A stretch of 35,735 bases of DNA from Haplomitrium mnioides (taxonomy: Eukaryota > Marchantiophyta > Haplomitriopsida > Calobryales), in assembly GCA_049999725.1 (NCBI GenBank), contig JBNGIS010017771.1, forward strand, positions 18,912 through 54,646. Direction: 5' to 3'. This document shows positions 7,680-17,447 of the stretch, in pieces. Positions within the stretch are counted from its first letter, which is position 1; every line of letters starts with the position of its first letter. A program made the position numbers and the translations under genes. Below the pieces are notes generated by a model that saw only the letters and a list, made by a program, of their open reading frames with translations, was not told the origin of the DNA and did no database searches.

Positions 7680-9105
7680 TATCACAACATTCCATATAGT
7701 TTTCTATTTTTAGACATTTTAAGTTTTTCGTCTTTTTACGCCTTAGTATAGAAGGCCATGTACTCTCATCGAAAGGTTTTCTTTCGATGTCTCATTTCGT
7801 TTATGAACCAAGAGGAGAGTTATGGTATTGTAGTTCTTGGAGAAGCGTGGATTCCTTGTGAGCAAAGGTGCGCTGGTTCTGATATCAGAAGATCAACACA
7901 CACAAATTGGGAATTTCTTCGAGAATGACCACTTAGCTCGAGTGGGGCTGATTGACTTATTGGTGAGTCACCTTGCAGCTTATGTATTTCGGGCAAGAGG
8001 CCTTGGTTTTACTTGGGATGTAACCTTACAGAGGCTAGTGGAACCTGACCCTAATGAGAGAGAGCGGGAAATGGGGCTTTCTACTTATACTACTATTGTT
8101 GCATCTGTCACTAATATTGAGCAACGCCATGTGCTAGAACAAGCCATGGAGTTGTATGGTTTTGCTTGGATTGTGAGATTCAGGTGGAAAAGGGCTCAGA
8201 TTTTACGAGTCTGGGTTGCTGAGAGAGACCTTGATTTACCTTCCTCTATTCGACAATATGTTATTATGGTTGTGGATCTAGATGATCCAGATGTTTGGGT
8301 AAAAGTGTGTTCAGTGAGAGCCTGGGTATTTGAGAGACTCATGCTCATGGTGTTTGACAACCTTGCCATTGCTCAACATCGTGATACTTTTTGATATGCT
8401 ACCATACATGGAGGTAGATATCACACTAGGACTTGGAGGTTTCATCCTAGTGATTATGATTATGTGCAGCAGACAATACCCATGATACTTGGTGTCACTG
8501 TTGGGCACCAGATTCTGCATGTACAAATACTGCCTTCAAGAGTTTTGCAGCTGGAGGGACGTGATGGTATGGTTTGGATGGTTCATATGCGCAATTGTGC
8601 ATTTTGTCACCTTCCGACCATTGATGGCACTATGGACTTCAGTGTGGCACAAATTGTTGCAGGTTTGACATGCGTGTCATGTGGTTCTCCTAAGGAGGCC
8701 ATCACTATGTTTATTTTTCAAGTGTTCTAGAGGATGGCATATGTCATGCTTGACACCTCTATTGGTTATTGTTCCTGGCGGATCATGGTTCTGCCCTCAC
8801 TGTTCATAGAACAACTAGTTTCCATTGAGTTCTAGGGTTGGTATAGATTATAGGAGGTGAACGATAGGGCTCCATTGCACCTGGCCTCCTAGTCTTTGCA
8901 TCAGTAGGTGTATATCAATTTTCTAAGAGATAGATGGCTAGCTAATGTTAGGGGACTTGACCACTAGCTATGGGGCGATTGTGGGGTCTCATGCATTGTA
9001 TACGCACGAGACTCAATTGCATGTTATTCTCTGTTGTATGTCAATAGATGTCATGGAATGTGTGTAGACGATGTAGTAGTGTAAGCAATGTGTATGCGCA
9101 CGACA
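7680..9105 (+). mobile_element. PHD-finger element, long copy (1,426 bp), family unknown
   Basis: The interval interrupts the chromovirus integrase exactly: AAGC is present at 7676-7679 and again at 9106-9109, and the integrase frame on the minus strand continues across if the element and one AAGC are ignored. Both ends are shared with the shorter copy at 33596-33972 (5' TxTCACAxCATTCCAT, 3' GTGTATGCGCAxGACA), although the two insertion sites are unrelated. The termini form a 5-bp inverted pair in the other copy (TGTCA/TGACA). A TATA-like box (AGTATAGAAG here, AGTATAAAAG in the other copy) lies about 65 bp in. It encodes a broken plus-strand frame ending in a PHD finger. The TG...CA ends and 4-bp duplication suggest integrase-type insertion: either a solo LTR carrying a gene or a non-autonomous DNA transposon. 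Confidence 0.85.
7807..8809 (+). pseudogene. Broken PHD-finger protein of the mobile element
   Basis: One frame runs from about 7807 to 8730 with two stops (TAG 7831-7833 and TGA 8392-8394). After a small deletion near 8720 the next frame carries on to TAG at 8807-8809. The first 300 residues match no family I recognise (VLISEDQHTQIGNFFENDHL, LVEPDPNEREREMGLSTYT, VVDLDDPDVWVKVCSVRAW). The end is a PHD finger: Cys-x2-Cys at 8671-8682, Cys at 8723-8725, GWHMSC with His 8738 and Cys 8747, the LTPPL turn, PGGSWFCPHC with the last Cys pair at 8792-8803. One metal Cys appears replaced by Phe (TTT) near 8716. A further CAFC pair lies at 8596-8607. PHD fingers bind histone H3 tails. The other copy has GAG where this one has TAG at 7831. 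No start codon is evident; an intron is possible. Confidence 0.7.
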
Positions 9106-9109
9106 AAGC
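9106..9109. repeat. Target-site duplication AAGC, right copy
   Basis: This matches 7676-7679. On the minus strand it belongs to the integrase codons that bridge the insertion. Confidence 0.85.
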
Positions 9110-9420
9110 CTCCATGCTTAAGATTGGTAGATTTCTTCTGTTGACAAGCCACAAAACTCCGAACATATACCTCCACATCTTGGTGCATCTTAGATCAGTA
9201 ATAAACACGTTGAAGATTGTTCAATGTCTTCTCGATTCCAACATGTCCACCAATAGTAGAATCATTTGCTTCATGCAAAACTTCATAGCAAAATGTGATA
9301 TTATTGGAGACCCATACCTTATTTTGGAAGAAAATCAAACCTCTTACCATTTTTACCAACTTTTTTTGTTGTGCATCAATTATCTCTTCATCTTCTTTGA
9401 TTGCAACCAACATTTTTGAC
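9106..9420 (-). pseudogene. Chromovirus integrase zinc-binding domain
   Basis: The minus strand encodes LHEANDSTIGGHVGIEKTLN, RVYY, a stop in place of Trp, then SKMHQDVEVYVRSFVACQQ. This is the H-x5-H...C-x2-C integrase N-terminal domain. The first Cys reads as Phe in VRSFVACQQ, another lesion. The frame stops at the target duplication of the PHD-finger element and resumes at 7675. Upstream it follows the decayed RNase H. Confidence 0.9.
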
Positions 9421-9439
9421 CACTATGTAGGATGTATTG

Positions 9440-11300
9440 CAACTTCTATCAAGATCTTGAGTTGAGGCATGTGGGTCAAAGCATCTGCAATTTGTCGTTT
9501 TCCTTCCATATACACCATCTTTATACCCATCGAATCTACCTGTTGGAAAGCTCTTTTTGCGTTTCGAGATAGAGTACAGGTTTATGATCAGTCTCAACAA
9601 TAAACTCCTTGTCTTTGAGATAATACCTTTAATGCTTGGTGGATAATACGATCGCAAGCTCCTCTCACTCCATGGTATGATAATTTTGCTCTGTATCACT
9701 TAACTTTCTAGAGAAGAAAGCAATAAGATGTCAGCCATCCTCCCATTCTTATTGCAAAACCTTGCCTATAGCTTTTTTTGATGCATCAATTGAAAGTCTT
9801 ATTGGTCATTTAGAGGCATACCATTTGAGAATAGGAGCATGAAGAAGTGATTTCTTCAATGTTTAGAACGCCAATTCTTCTACAGCTCCCCACATCCATG
9901 TATGATTTTTCTTGAGCAAATTGGTCACAAATCGACGATAAAACCCAGTTAGCCCAAAAAATCCTCACAGTTGTGTTTGATCACTAGAAGCTTCTCATTT
10001 TTGAATGGCCTCCACTTTCTCATCCATGACCTAAATTCCTGCTGCACTCACCCAATGACCCTAGTAATCAACCTCTCTTTTGTAAATTTCACATTTTAGC
10101 ATCTTAACATATAGTTTGTGGTCCCGAAGTACCTTCAATACCATACGAAGGTGTTGTTGATGTTTATGAAGATTTTTGCTGTAAATAAGAATGTCATCCA
10201 AGAAATCAATAACAAACTTATTCAAAAAAGATCAAAAAATATCATTCATTAAGCCAATGAGGTTGCAAGGGCATTAATATTATCCAAATGGCATAACGAG
10301 ATATTCAAAATGCCCATATTGACTTTGAAATGTTGCCTTCTGCACGTCACTCTCTACAATTTGGATTTGGTTGTATCAACTTCTCAAATCCAACTTGGTA
10401 AAGTAGTTTGCTCCTTGAAGTTGGTCAAATAAATCGTCCATTTTTGGTAATGGATATTTATTTGTCACTGTTTGTTGGTTGATGGCCTGATAGTTGATAC
10501 ACTTCTTCATACTCTCATCCTTTTTTTTCTACGAATAACATTGCTGCACCATAAGGAGAGATGCTTGGCTGAATAAATCCTTTCTCCAATAGTTCAGTAA
10601 TTTGAGTTTTGCATTCTTCCAATTCATGAGGAGGCAAATGATATAGTGCCTTACACGGTGGAGTATTTCCTGGAACAACCTCAATCTTATGATCAATAGA
10701 TTGCTTAGGAGGCAAACCAGGAGGTAAATCGTTGGGGAAAACATCGTGAAATTATTTCAAGATCCCTTGAAGTTCATGTGGGACTTTATGCTTGGAGTCT
10801 TCCTTATCACTTTCAACCTCGCGTACGAGTCCCAAAAATACCACATCTTGTCTCTTTATTGACTTTGCTCTAATCACATATAGAGGCAGTTTCCTTGAAT
10901 AAGGTCGTACGCAATCTCTCTAAATCTTCCATTGAGGTGTTATGAGGGTCTTCTTTCGCCAATCCACTTGCGGGTTATGTCTTCTCAACCACTTCATTCT
11001 TAGAATGGCATCATATATTGCTAATGTTGTGATCTTCCATTCGAGCTCTTCTTGATAGTTTACCATATGTAAAGATATACTTTGAGACAATCTTCCAATT
11101 GGTTTGCTTTGTCCGTTTGCCATTTAAACTACCTCGTGCTCTTCTTCCTCAAGGGGTAAATGCAACTTTAGTGCCATTTTTTGTGATAAATAATTTTCTT
11201 CTACTCCGGAATCCACCAAAATACTTATTGAAGATCCTTCCATCCACCCATTCACCACAATTAGTCCTCCATTTTTTTTGTTTTTCTATTTGACATATTT
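9440..11300 (-). pseudogene. Chromovirus protease, reverse transcriptase and RNase H remnant
   Basis: From the upstream end the minus strand encodes a protease-to-RT linker (TTLAIYDAILRMKWLRRHN, about 11030-10975), the RT entry (GNTPPCKALYHLPPHELEE near 10680-10620, then LLEKGFIQPSISPYGAAMLF), the finger and palm pieces CINYQAIN and [13 protein letters not shown], motif A as YFTKLDLRS followed by a stop, and the catalytic FLDDILIYSK near 10200-10170. RNase H is visible as DASKKAIGKVLQ and FFSRKLSDTEQNYHTME near 9785-9675, with internal stops. Motif order and lengths are normal for gypsy pol. Stops and frameshifts rule out function. Confidence 0.9.
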
Positions 11301-11399
11301 GATTTTGTCAACTTTTTCCCTCGTCTTTCTTCTTCAAGGTTTTTTTACTTGTGCCCATCGTTTCCCTGAGATTCGTGGTCTCCTTCATTGTTGATATTG

Positions 11400-11849
11400 T
11401 GAAGAGGTCGTCAAAACACTCGCCTTTGATTGTGTCGTAGTGCTCTGCGATTTGGTGCAATATGTCGTATCCGTCTACAATTGTAGCATGTTATAGTTTC
11501 TTGCCTCTCCTCCATCTTCCTATCCGTAGTATTTTGTGACCCTCTTTGTTGGTGATTTGGGCGATTGAAGTCTCTCCTTCTCATGTTTCCCAACTCCATA
11601 GGTGTGAGGCTATAATTCCCTCCTATTTGTACAATCCCTAATGTTCCTTCAATTCTCTACGCAAAAAATATGGCTTCATTAACATCTATTGGGTTGCGCA
11701 TCATGACTTCCCCCGAATATTTCTCTTCAATCCTTGTAGAAATTTGTCAAGGACCTCGCATGAACTCATATCCTCAATTTGAACTTGTAGGCTCCGAAAC
11801 TCTTCAATATATCTTGCAACACTTCCTTGTTGCTCTAACCCCCAGACCT
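11400..11849 (-). pseudogene. Chromovirus gag remnant (capsid end and zinc knuckle)
   Basis: Starting at the truncation point the minus strand encodes EQQGSVARYIEEFRSLQVQ, EDMSSCEVLDKFLQGLKRNI and, after a frameshift, RNPIDVNEAIFFA: the retrotransposon gag capsid pattern. A proline- and arginine-rich linker and a zinc knuckle follow, TCYNCRRIRHIAPNR, in which the expected Gly is Arg and the last Cys is Arg. The N-terminal half of gag and the 5' LTR are absent beyond 11849. Confidence 0.85.
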
Positions 11850-12277
11850 TGGAAGGTTCTAAAGATAAAGACACATGGCAGAAGGAGAACTAAATAGATG
11901 GAAGGTTCTAAGGATAAGGACATATGGCAGAAGGGGAACAAAAGTAAAAGGTGGTCCAATTAGAGTGAGAGAGAAAAGAGGGGTTCAATTAGAAAAGGAT
12001 AGAAAAGGAACCAATGGGGTTTCTCTACCTATGTAAGAAAAGTGCTTTCTCTCCAGCATATAAAGAAAGGAGAGTGACTTGTTTGGCATCTCTTACCTTG
12101 TGGGTTCTTGAAGTTCTTGTATGCTTCTCTTATGCTAATTTGTATGTGTTGTACTTGTGCTAACTTGTGTGCGTAATGTGGGTATCTAGTGTTCTAAGAA
12201 GAGAGGTGGAGTTGCATTGCATACCATACATTGAGCTAATGAGCCTACTTGTTGTATTGTCTATTACACACATCACT
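11850..12277 (+). mobile_element. 5'-truncated LTR fragment (LTR copy 3)
   Basis: It is homologous in direct orientation to LTR copy 1 from about 5740 onward, including two GGTTCTAA...GGCAGAAGG blocks, the TATA-like region near 12030-12060 and the TTTGGCATCTCTTACCTTGT segment. It then extends about 130 bp beyond copy 1 and ends ...CACACATCACTCAACA at the satellite. It lacks the first 270 bp or so. Its orientation is opposite to the adjoining chromovirus, so it is not that element's 5' LTR in place. An inversion or illegitimate joining is the simplest explanation. Confidence 0.75.
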
Positions 12278-13885
12278 CAACACCAACTTTATTTCCAAAT
12301 CCCATTTGGTAGAATGGTTACAATGTTTGGTGAGTAAGTTCCAACTCCCATTTCCCTATTATGTTGGAGAGAAATGGTATAATGTTTGGTGAGTGGAGCA
12401 CCAACTTTGATTTCCCAAAAATATCTACAAGAATTGGTAAATGTTATATGGGTGAAGCTCCAACTTTCATTTCTAAATCCTATTGCATAGAATGGCTACA
12501 ATGTTTGGTGATTGAGCACTAACTCCCATTTCCATGTTATATTGGAGAGTAGTGGTACAATGTTTGGTGAGTGGAGCACCAAGATCCATTCCTCTATAGG
12601 TAGAGCTCCAAACTTCATTTCCAAGTCCTATTTGGTTGAATGGCTGCAATGTTTGGTGAGTGAGCACCAACTTCCATTTCCATATTATAATTGGGAGAAG
12701 TGGTACAATGATTGGTGATGGGAGCACCATCTTCAAGTTCCATGTCATATCTAGGAGAATCAGCTTACGTTTTGTGCATGTAGAACCAACTTTTATTTCT
12801 ATATTATATTTGGTAGAATGCTTGCAATGTTTTGTGAGTAAGCAACGAATTCCAATTCCAAATCATATCTAGAAGAAGTGGTATATGTTCTCTACATGGA
12901 GCACTAATTTCCATGTGTACATCATATCTAGTGGAATTGGTTTATGTTCTTCAAGTGGTACTCCAACTTTTATTTCCACATCCTATTTGGTCAAATATGT
13001 GCAATGTTTGATGAGTGAGCACCAACTTCCATTTGTATGTCATATCAAGAAGACAGGATATATATTCTTTGGGTGAGGCATCAACTTTCATTTTCAGATC
13101 ATATTTGGTACAATGGCTGCAATGTTTGGTGTGTGAGCACAAACTTCCATATCCATGTCATATTTGAGAGAATTGGTACAATGTTTGGTGAGTGGAGCAC
13201 CAAATTCCATTCCCATATCTTTTCTAGAAGAATTGGTAAATGAGAAGAATTGGTAAATGTTTTGTGCATGGTGCATCAACTTTCATTTCCATATCTTATT
13301 TGGTAGAATCGTTGCAATTTTTGGTGAGTGAGCACTCACTTCCATTTGTATACCATATTTGAGAGAAAGCAATGTTTGGTTAGTGCAACATTAACTTCAT
13401 ATTTGGTAGAATGTGTGCACTATTTGGTTCGAAACCACCAACTTCCATTTCTATGTTATATTTGAAGAATTGGTATAGCAAAATTGGTATATATTCTATA
13501 TCTTGGGCACTAATTTTGATTTTCATATCATTTTTTGTAGAATGGCTGAATTTTTTAGTGAGTGAGTACCAACTTTCATTTCCATGTCATATTTGGGAGA
13601 AGTGGTACAATGTTTGATGAGTGGACCACCCATTTCCATATCATATCAAGGAGAATTGGTATATGTTTTATCCATTGAGCACCAACTTCCATTCAATAAT
13701 TCTATTTGGTAGAATGGCTACAATGTTTGGCGAGTGAGAACCAACCTTCATTTCCATGTCATATTTGGGAGAAGTGATAGAATGTTTGGTGAGAAGAGCA
13801 CCAACTTTATATTCCAATGTTTGGTGAGTAAGGACCAACTTCCATTTCCATGTCATGTTTGAGACAAGTGGTATAATATTTCGCT
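12278..13885 (-). repeat. Satellite array, inverted part
   Basis: About 60-bp monomers run in the orientation GAGCACCAACTTCCATTTCC...GTTTGGTGAG. Three monomer types alternate (AGAATGGCTACAATG, GAGAAGTGGTACAATG and GAATTGGTATATG types), giving a repeat of about 178 bp. For example the AGAATGG(T/C)TA landmark recurs at 12311 and 12489. Homogeneity is moderate, roughly 75-90% between like monomers by eye. Open frames here are by-products of the near-60-bp period. Confidence 0.9.
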
Positions 13886-16800
13886 AGTAAATGTGACATG
13901 GAAATAGAAGTTGGTGCTCACTCACCAAACATTGTAGCGAGTTTACCAAAGAGGACATGGAAATACATGTTGGTGCTCCACTCACACAACATATACCAAT
14001 TCTTCTAAATATGACTTGGAAATGGAAGTTGGTGCTCCACTCACCAAACATTATACCAATTCTTCTAGATATGATATGGAAATGGAAGTTGGTGCTCTAT
14101 TCACAAAACATTGTTCCACTTCTCTCAAACATCACATGGAAATAGAAGTTGGTGCTCACTCACCAAACATTGCAGCCATTATACCACGAAGGCTATTAAA
14201 TAAAAGTTGGTGCTCCACTCATGGAAGATATACTAATTCTGCTAGATATGATATGGAAATGGACGTTTGTGCTCCATTCATCAAACGTTATGCGAGTTCT
14301 CTTAGATATGACATGGAGATGTTGTGTCACTCACCAAACATTGTACTATAGCTCCCAAATATGATATGGAGATTAAATTTAGTGCTCACTCTCCAAATGT
14401 TGCAGCCATTATACCAAATAGGATTTGCAAATGAAAGTTGGTGCTCCACGCATAGAACATATACCAACTCTACTAGATATGATGTTGGAATGGAATTTGG
14501 TGCTCCACTCACCAAACATTGCACCATTTCATCCAAATATGGAATGAAAATGGGAGTTGGTGCTCACTCACCAAACATTGCAGCCATTGGTAACCCACCT
14601 ACCAAATATTGTACTTCTTCTCTCATTTGTGAAATGGAAGCGAAAGTTGGTGCTCACTCACCAAACATTACACTAGCTCTATGAAATAAGGTATGTAAAT
14701 GAAAGCTCGTGCTCCACTCGAAGAACATATACGAATTCTCATAGATATAATATGAAAATAGAAGTTGGTGCTCTAGAAACCAAAAAATTGTAGCATTTTT
14801 TTTGAAATATAATATGGAAATAGAAGTTTTTTCTTACTCACCAAACACTGGAGCCATTCTATCAAATATGATGTAGAAATGAAGGTTGGTTCTCAACTCA
14901 AAAATTATATACCACTCCTACTATTTATGATATGGAAATGAAAGTTGGTGCTCTAATCACAAACCATTGTACCACTTCTCCCAAACACAGCATCCAAATG
15001 GAAGTTGGTGTTAGCTCACCAAACATTGTAGCCATTCTACCAAATAGCATAAAAGAATGAAAGTTGGTTCTCAATGCAAAGAGAGTATACTATTTCTCCT
15101 TGACATGATTTTGAAATGGTTGCTCCACTCCCCAAACATTGTACCACTTCTCTCAAGTATGAATGGAAGTTGGTGCTCACTCACCAAACATTAAAGCCAT
15201 TCTACCAAAACGGAAATGGAATCCAAAGTTGGTGCTCCACTCATAGAACAAATACCAATTCTCCAAGATATTATAGGAAAATAGAAGTTGTTGCTCCACT
15301 CACGAAACGTTGTACCACTTCTCCTCAATATAACATGGAAATGGAAGTTGGTGCTCACTCTATAAACATTGCAGCCACTCTACCTAATATGAATTTGGTG
15401 CTGCACTTACCAAACATTGCACCACTTCTCCCAAACATGACATAGAAATGGAAGTTGGTACTCACTCACCAAACATTGCAATCATTCAACCAAATTGGAT
15501 TTGAAAATGAAAGTTGGTGCTCCATTCACAAAATATTTACCGATTCTTTTAGATATGACATGGAAATGGAAGTTGGTGCTCCACTCACCAAACATTACAC
15601 CACTTCTTCCAAACATTACATGGAAATGGAAGTTGGTACTCACTCACCAAACATTGCAACGATTCAACCAAATTGGATATGGAATTGAAAGTTGGTGCTC
15701 CACTCACAAAACATATACTAATTGGTCTTAATTGACATGGAAATGGAAGCTGGTGCTCACTCACCAAACATTGCAGCCATTTTGCAAATAGGATATGGAA
15801 ATCAAAGTTGGTGCTCCACTTACACAACATACACTAATTCCTCTAGATATAATATTGAAATGGAAATTGGTGCTCCACTCACCACACATTTTACCAATTC
15901 TGTTAGATATGATATCCAAATAGAAGTTGGTGCTCCTTTCACAAAACATTGTTCACTTTTTTATGATATGAAATGGAAATAGAAGTTGGGTTTTACTCAC
16001 TAGACATTGTAGCCATTGTACCAAATAGACTATAGAAATTAAAGCTAGTGCTCTCATATGGAACATATACCAATTCTTCTAGATATGATATTAAAATAGA
16101 AGTTGGTGTTCCACTCACCAAACATTGTACCACTTCTTCCCATTATGACATGGAAATGGAAATTGGTGGTCACCCTACAAGTATTGCAACCATTCTACCA
16201 AACATGATATGGAAATGAAAGTTGGTGCTTCACTCACAAAACATATACCAATTCTTCTAGATTTGACATGGAAATGGAAGTTGATGCTCCACTCACAAAA
16301 CATTGTACCACTTCTTCTAAATATGACATGGAGATGGAAGTTGGTGCTGATTCACAAAACATTGCAGCCATTCTTTCAAAAAAGATATGGAATTGAAAGT
16401 TGTTGCTCCACTCACCAAACATACACCAATTCTACTAGATATGATATAGAAAAGGAAGTTTCAGCTCTATTGACCATACAATATACCAATTCTTCTAGAT
16501 GTAACATGGAAAAAAAAACTTTGTGCTCCACTTAGCAAACATTATATCAATTCTCTTAAACATGATATGGAAATGGAAGTTGGTGCTCCACTCACCAAAC
16601 ATTATTTGAATTCTCTTAAATATGACATGGAAATTGAAGTTGGTATGCTTGTCACAAAACATTATACCAATTCTTTCAAACATGACATGGAAATGAAAGT
16701 TGGTGCTCTACTCACCAAACATTGTATCACTTCTCCCAAATATGACACAGAAATGGAAGTTGGTGCTCAATCACCAAACATTGCACCCATTCTACCAAAA

Positions 16801-17218
16801 AGAAAAATTAAATGAAAGTTGGTGCTTCAAGCAAAGAACATAATCCAATTCTCCTTGATATGATATGGAAATTGAAATAGGTGCTCCACTCATAAAAGAA
16901 TGTAACACAAGTTGGTGCTCACTCATCAAACATTGCAGTGATTCTACCAAATATGATGTGGAAATAAAAATTGGTGCTCCACTTAGAGAAAATACACCAA
17001 TTCTTGCAGATATAGCTTGCAAATGGAAGTTGGTGCTCCACTCCCAAAACATTGTACCACTTCTCTCAAATATGACATGGGAATGGAAGTTGGTGCTCAC
17101 TCAACAAACATTGTAGCAATTCTACCAAACATGATATGAAAATGAATGGTGGTGCTACACGAAGAAAAAAATTGCAAATCTCATTGATATAACATGGAAA
17201 ATGGAAGTTGGTGCTCAC
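13886..17218 (+). repeat. Satellite array, forward part
   Basis: The same monomers occur in the opposite orientation: GAAGTTGGTGCTC(C)ACTCACCAAACATTG followed by one of three variable middles (TACCACTTCTCCCAAATATGA, CAGCCATTCTACCAAATAGG, or AGAACATATACCAATTCT with CTAGATATGA). The trimer length was measured at 178 bp between AGCCA(T/C)TC landmarks at 15195 and 15373. The array is broken at 17218 by the copia insertion and resumes in register at 23106. Confidence 0.95.
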
Positions 17219-17447
17219 TGTTAGAGTTAGAGGCAGAGCATGAAATCACATATGCACACAGCAATGCAAGAATGTACTTCACTATACGGTAGGAGCGCCA
17301 ACAAATACAGAGGGGAAGAGAGAGCATGAATGTGCATCTCAAGCAGCCCCATATATATACACACCTAAGCTAACTGGCCTAACATAACTGTGTGCTAACT
17401 AAGGTGGCTGCCAAGTTAACCGGCAGTTAGAGCTCGAAATCTCAATA
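17219..17447 (-). repeat. 3' LTR of the copia element
   Basis: On the minus strand it runs from TATTGAGATTT (17447) to CTCTAACTCTAACA (17219), so the canonical TG start reads TA in both LTRs. A TATATATA string at 17352-17359 is the likely promoter core, shared with the 5' copy. Confidence 0.95.

Larger units (their letters stand above)
5994..11849 (-). mobile_element. Decayed chromovirus (Ty3/gypsy with chromodomain), minus strand
   Basis: Domains run on the minus strand from high to low coordinates in canonical chromovirus order: gag capsid and zinc knuckle (11849-11400), protease and linker (about 11300-10920), reverse transcriptase (about 10750-9950), RNase H (about 9850-9440), integrase zinc domain (9420-9106), integrase core and C-terminus (7675-6985), chromodomain (about 6750-6552), polypurine tract and 3' LTR. 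A different element (7680-9105) is inserted in the integrase. The 5' LTR and gag N-terminus are missing: gag homology stops at 11849 against an LTR fragment in the opposite orientation. Stops and frameshifts are scattered throughout, so the copy is long dead. Confidence 0.9.

Noticed and set aside
7837-8394. The PHD-element frame considered as a chromovirus or copia protein
   Set aside because: It lies on the opposite strand to the chromovirus, is bounded by an exact target duplication, and shares its ends with an insertion in unrelated satellite DNA.
12473-17116. Many overlapping open frames of 60-110 codons on both strands, repeating motifs such as MEMEVGAPLTKHYT
   Set aside because: They are translations of the satellite. 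A monomer close to 60 bp keeps frames open for several units. They occur on both strands and in all arrays, lack consistent starts and show no codon constraint.
12278-17218. The satellite considered as a CRISPR-like array of repeats and spacers
   Set aside because: The conserved box and variable middle superficially look like repeat and spacer, but there are only three recurring middles, unit lengths drift, orientation flips, no cas genes are present and the context is a plant retroelement landscape.
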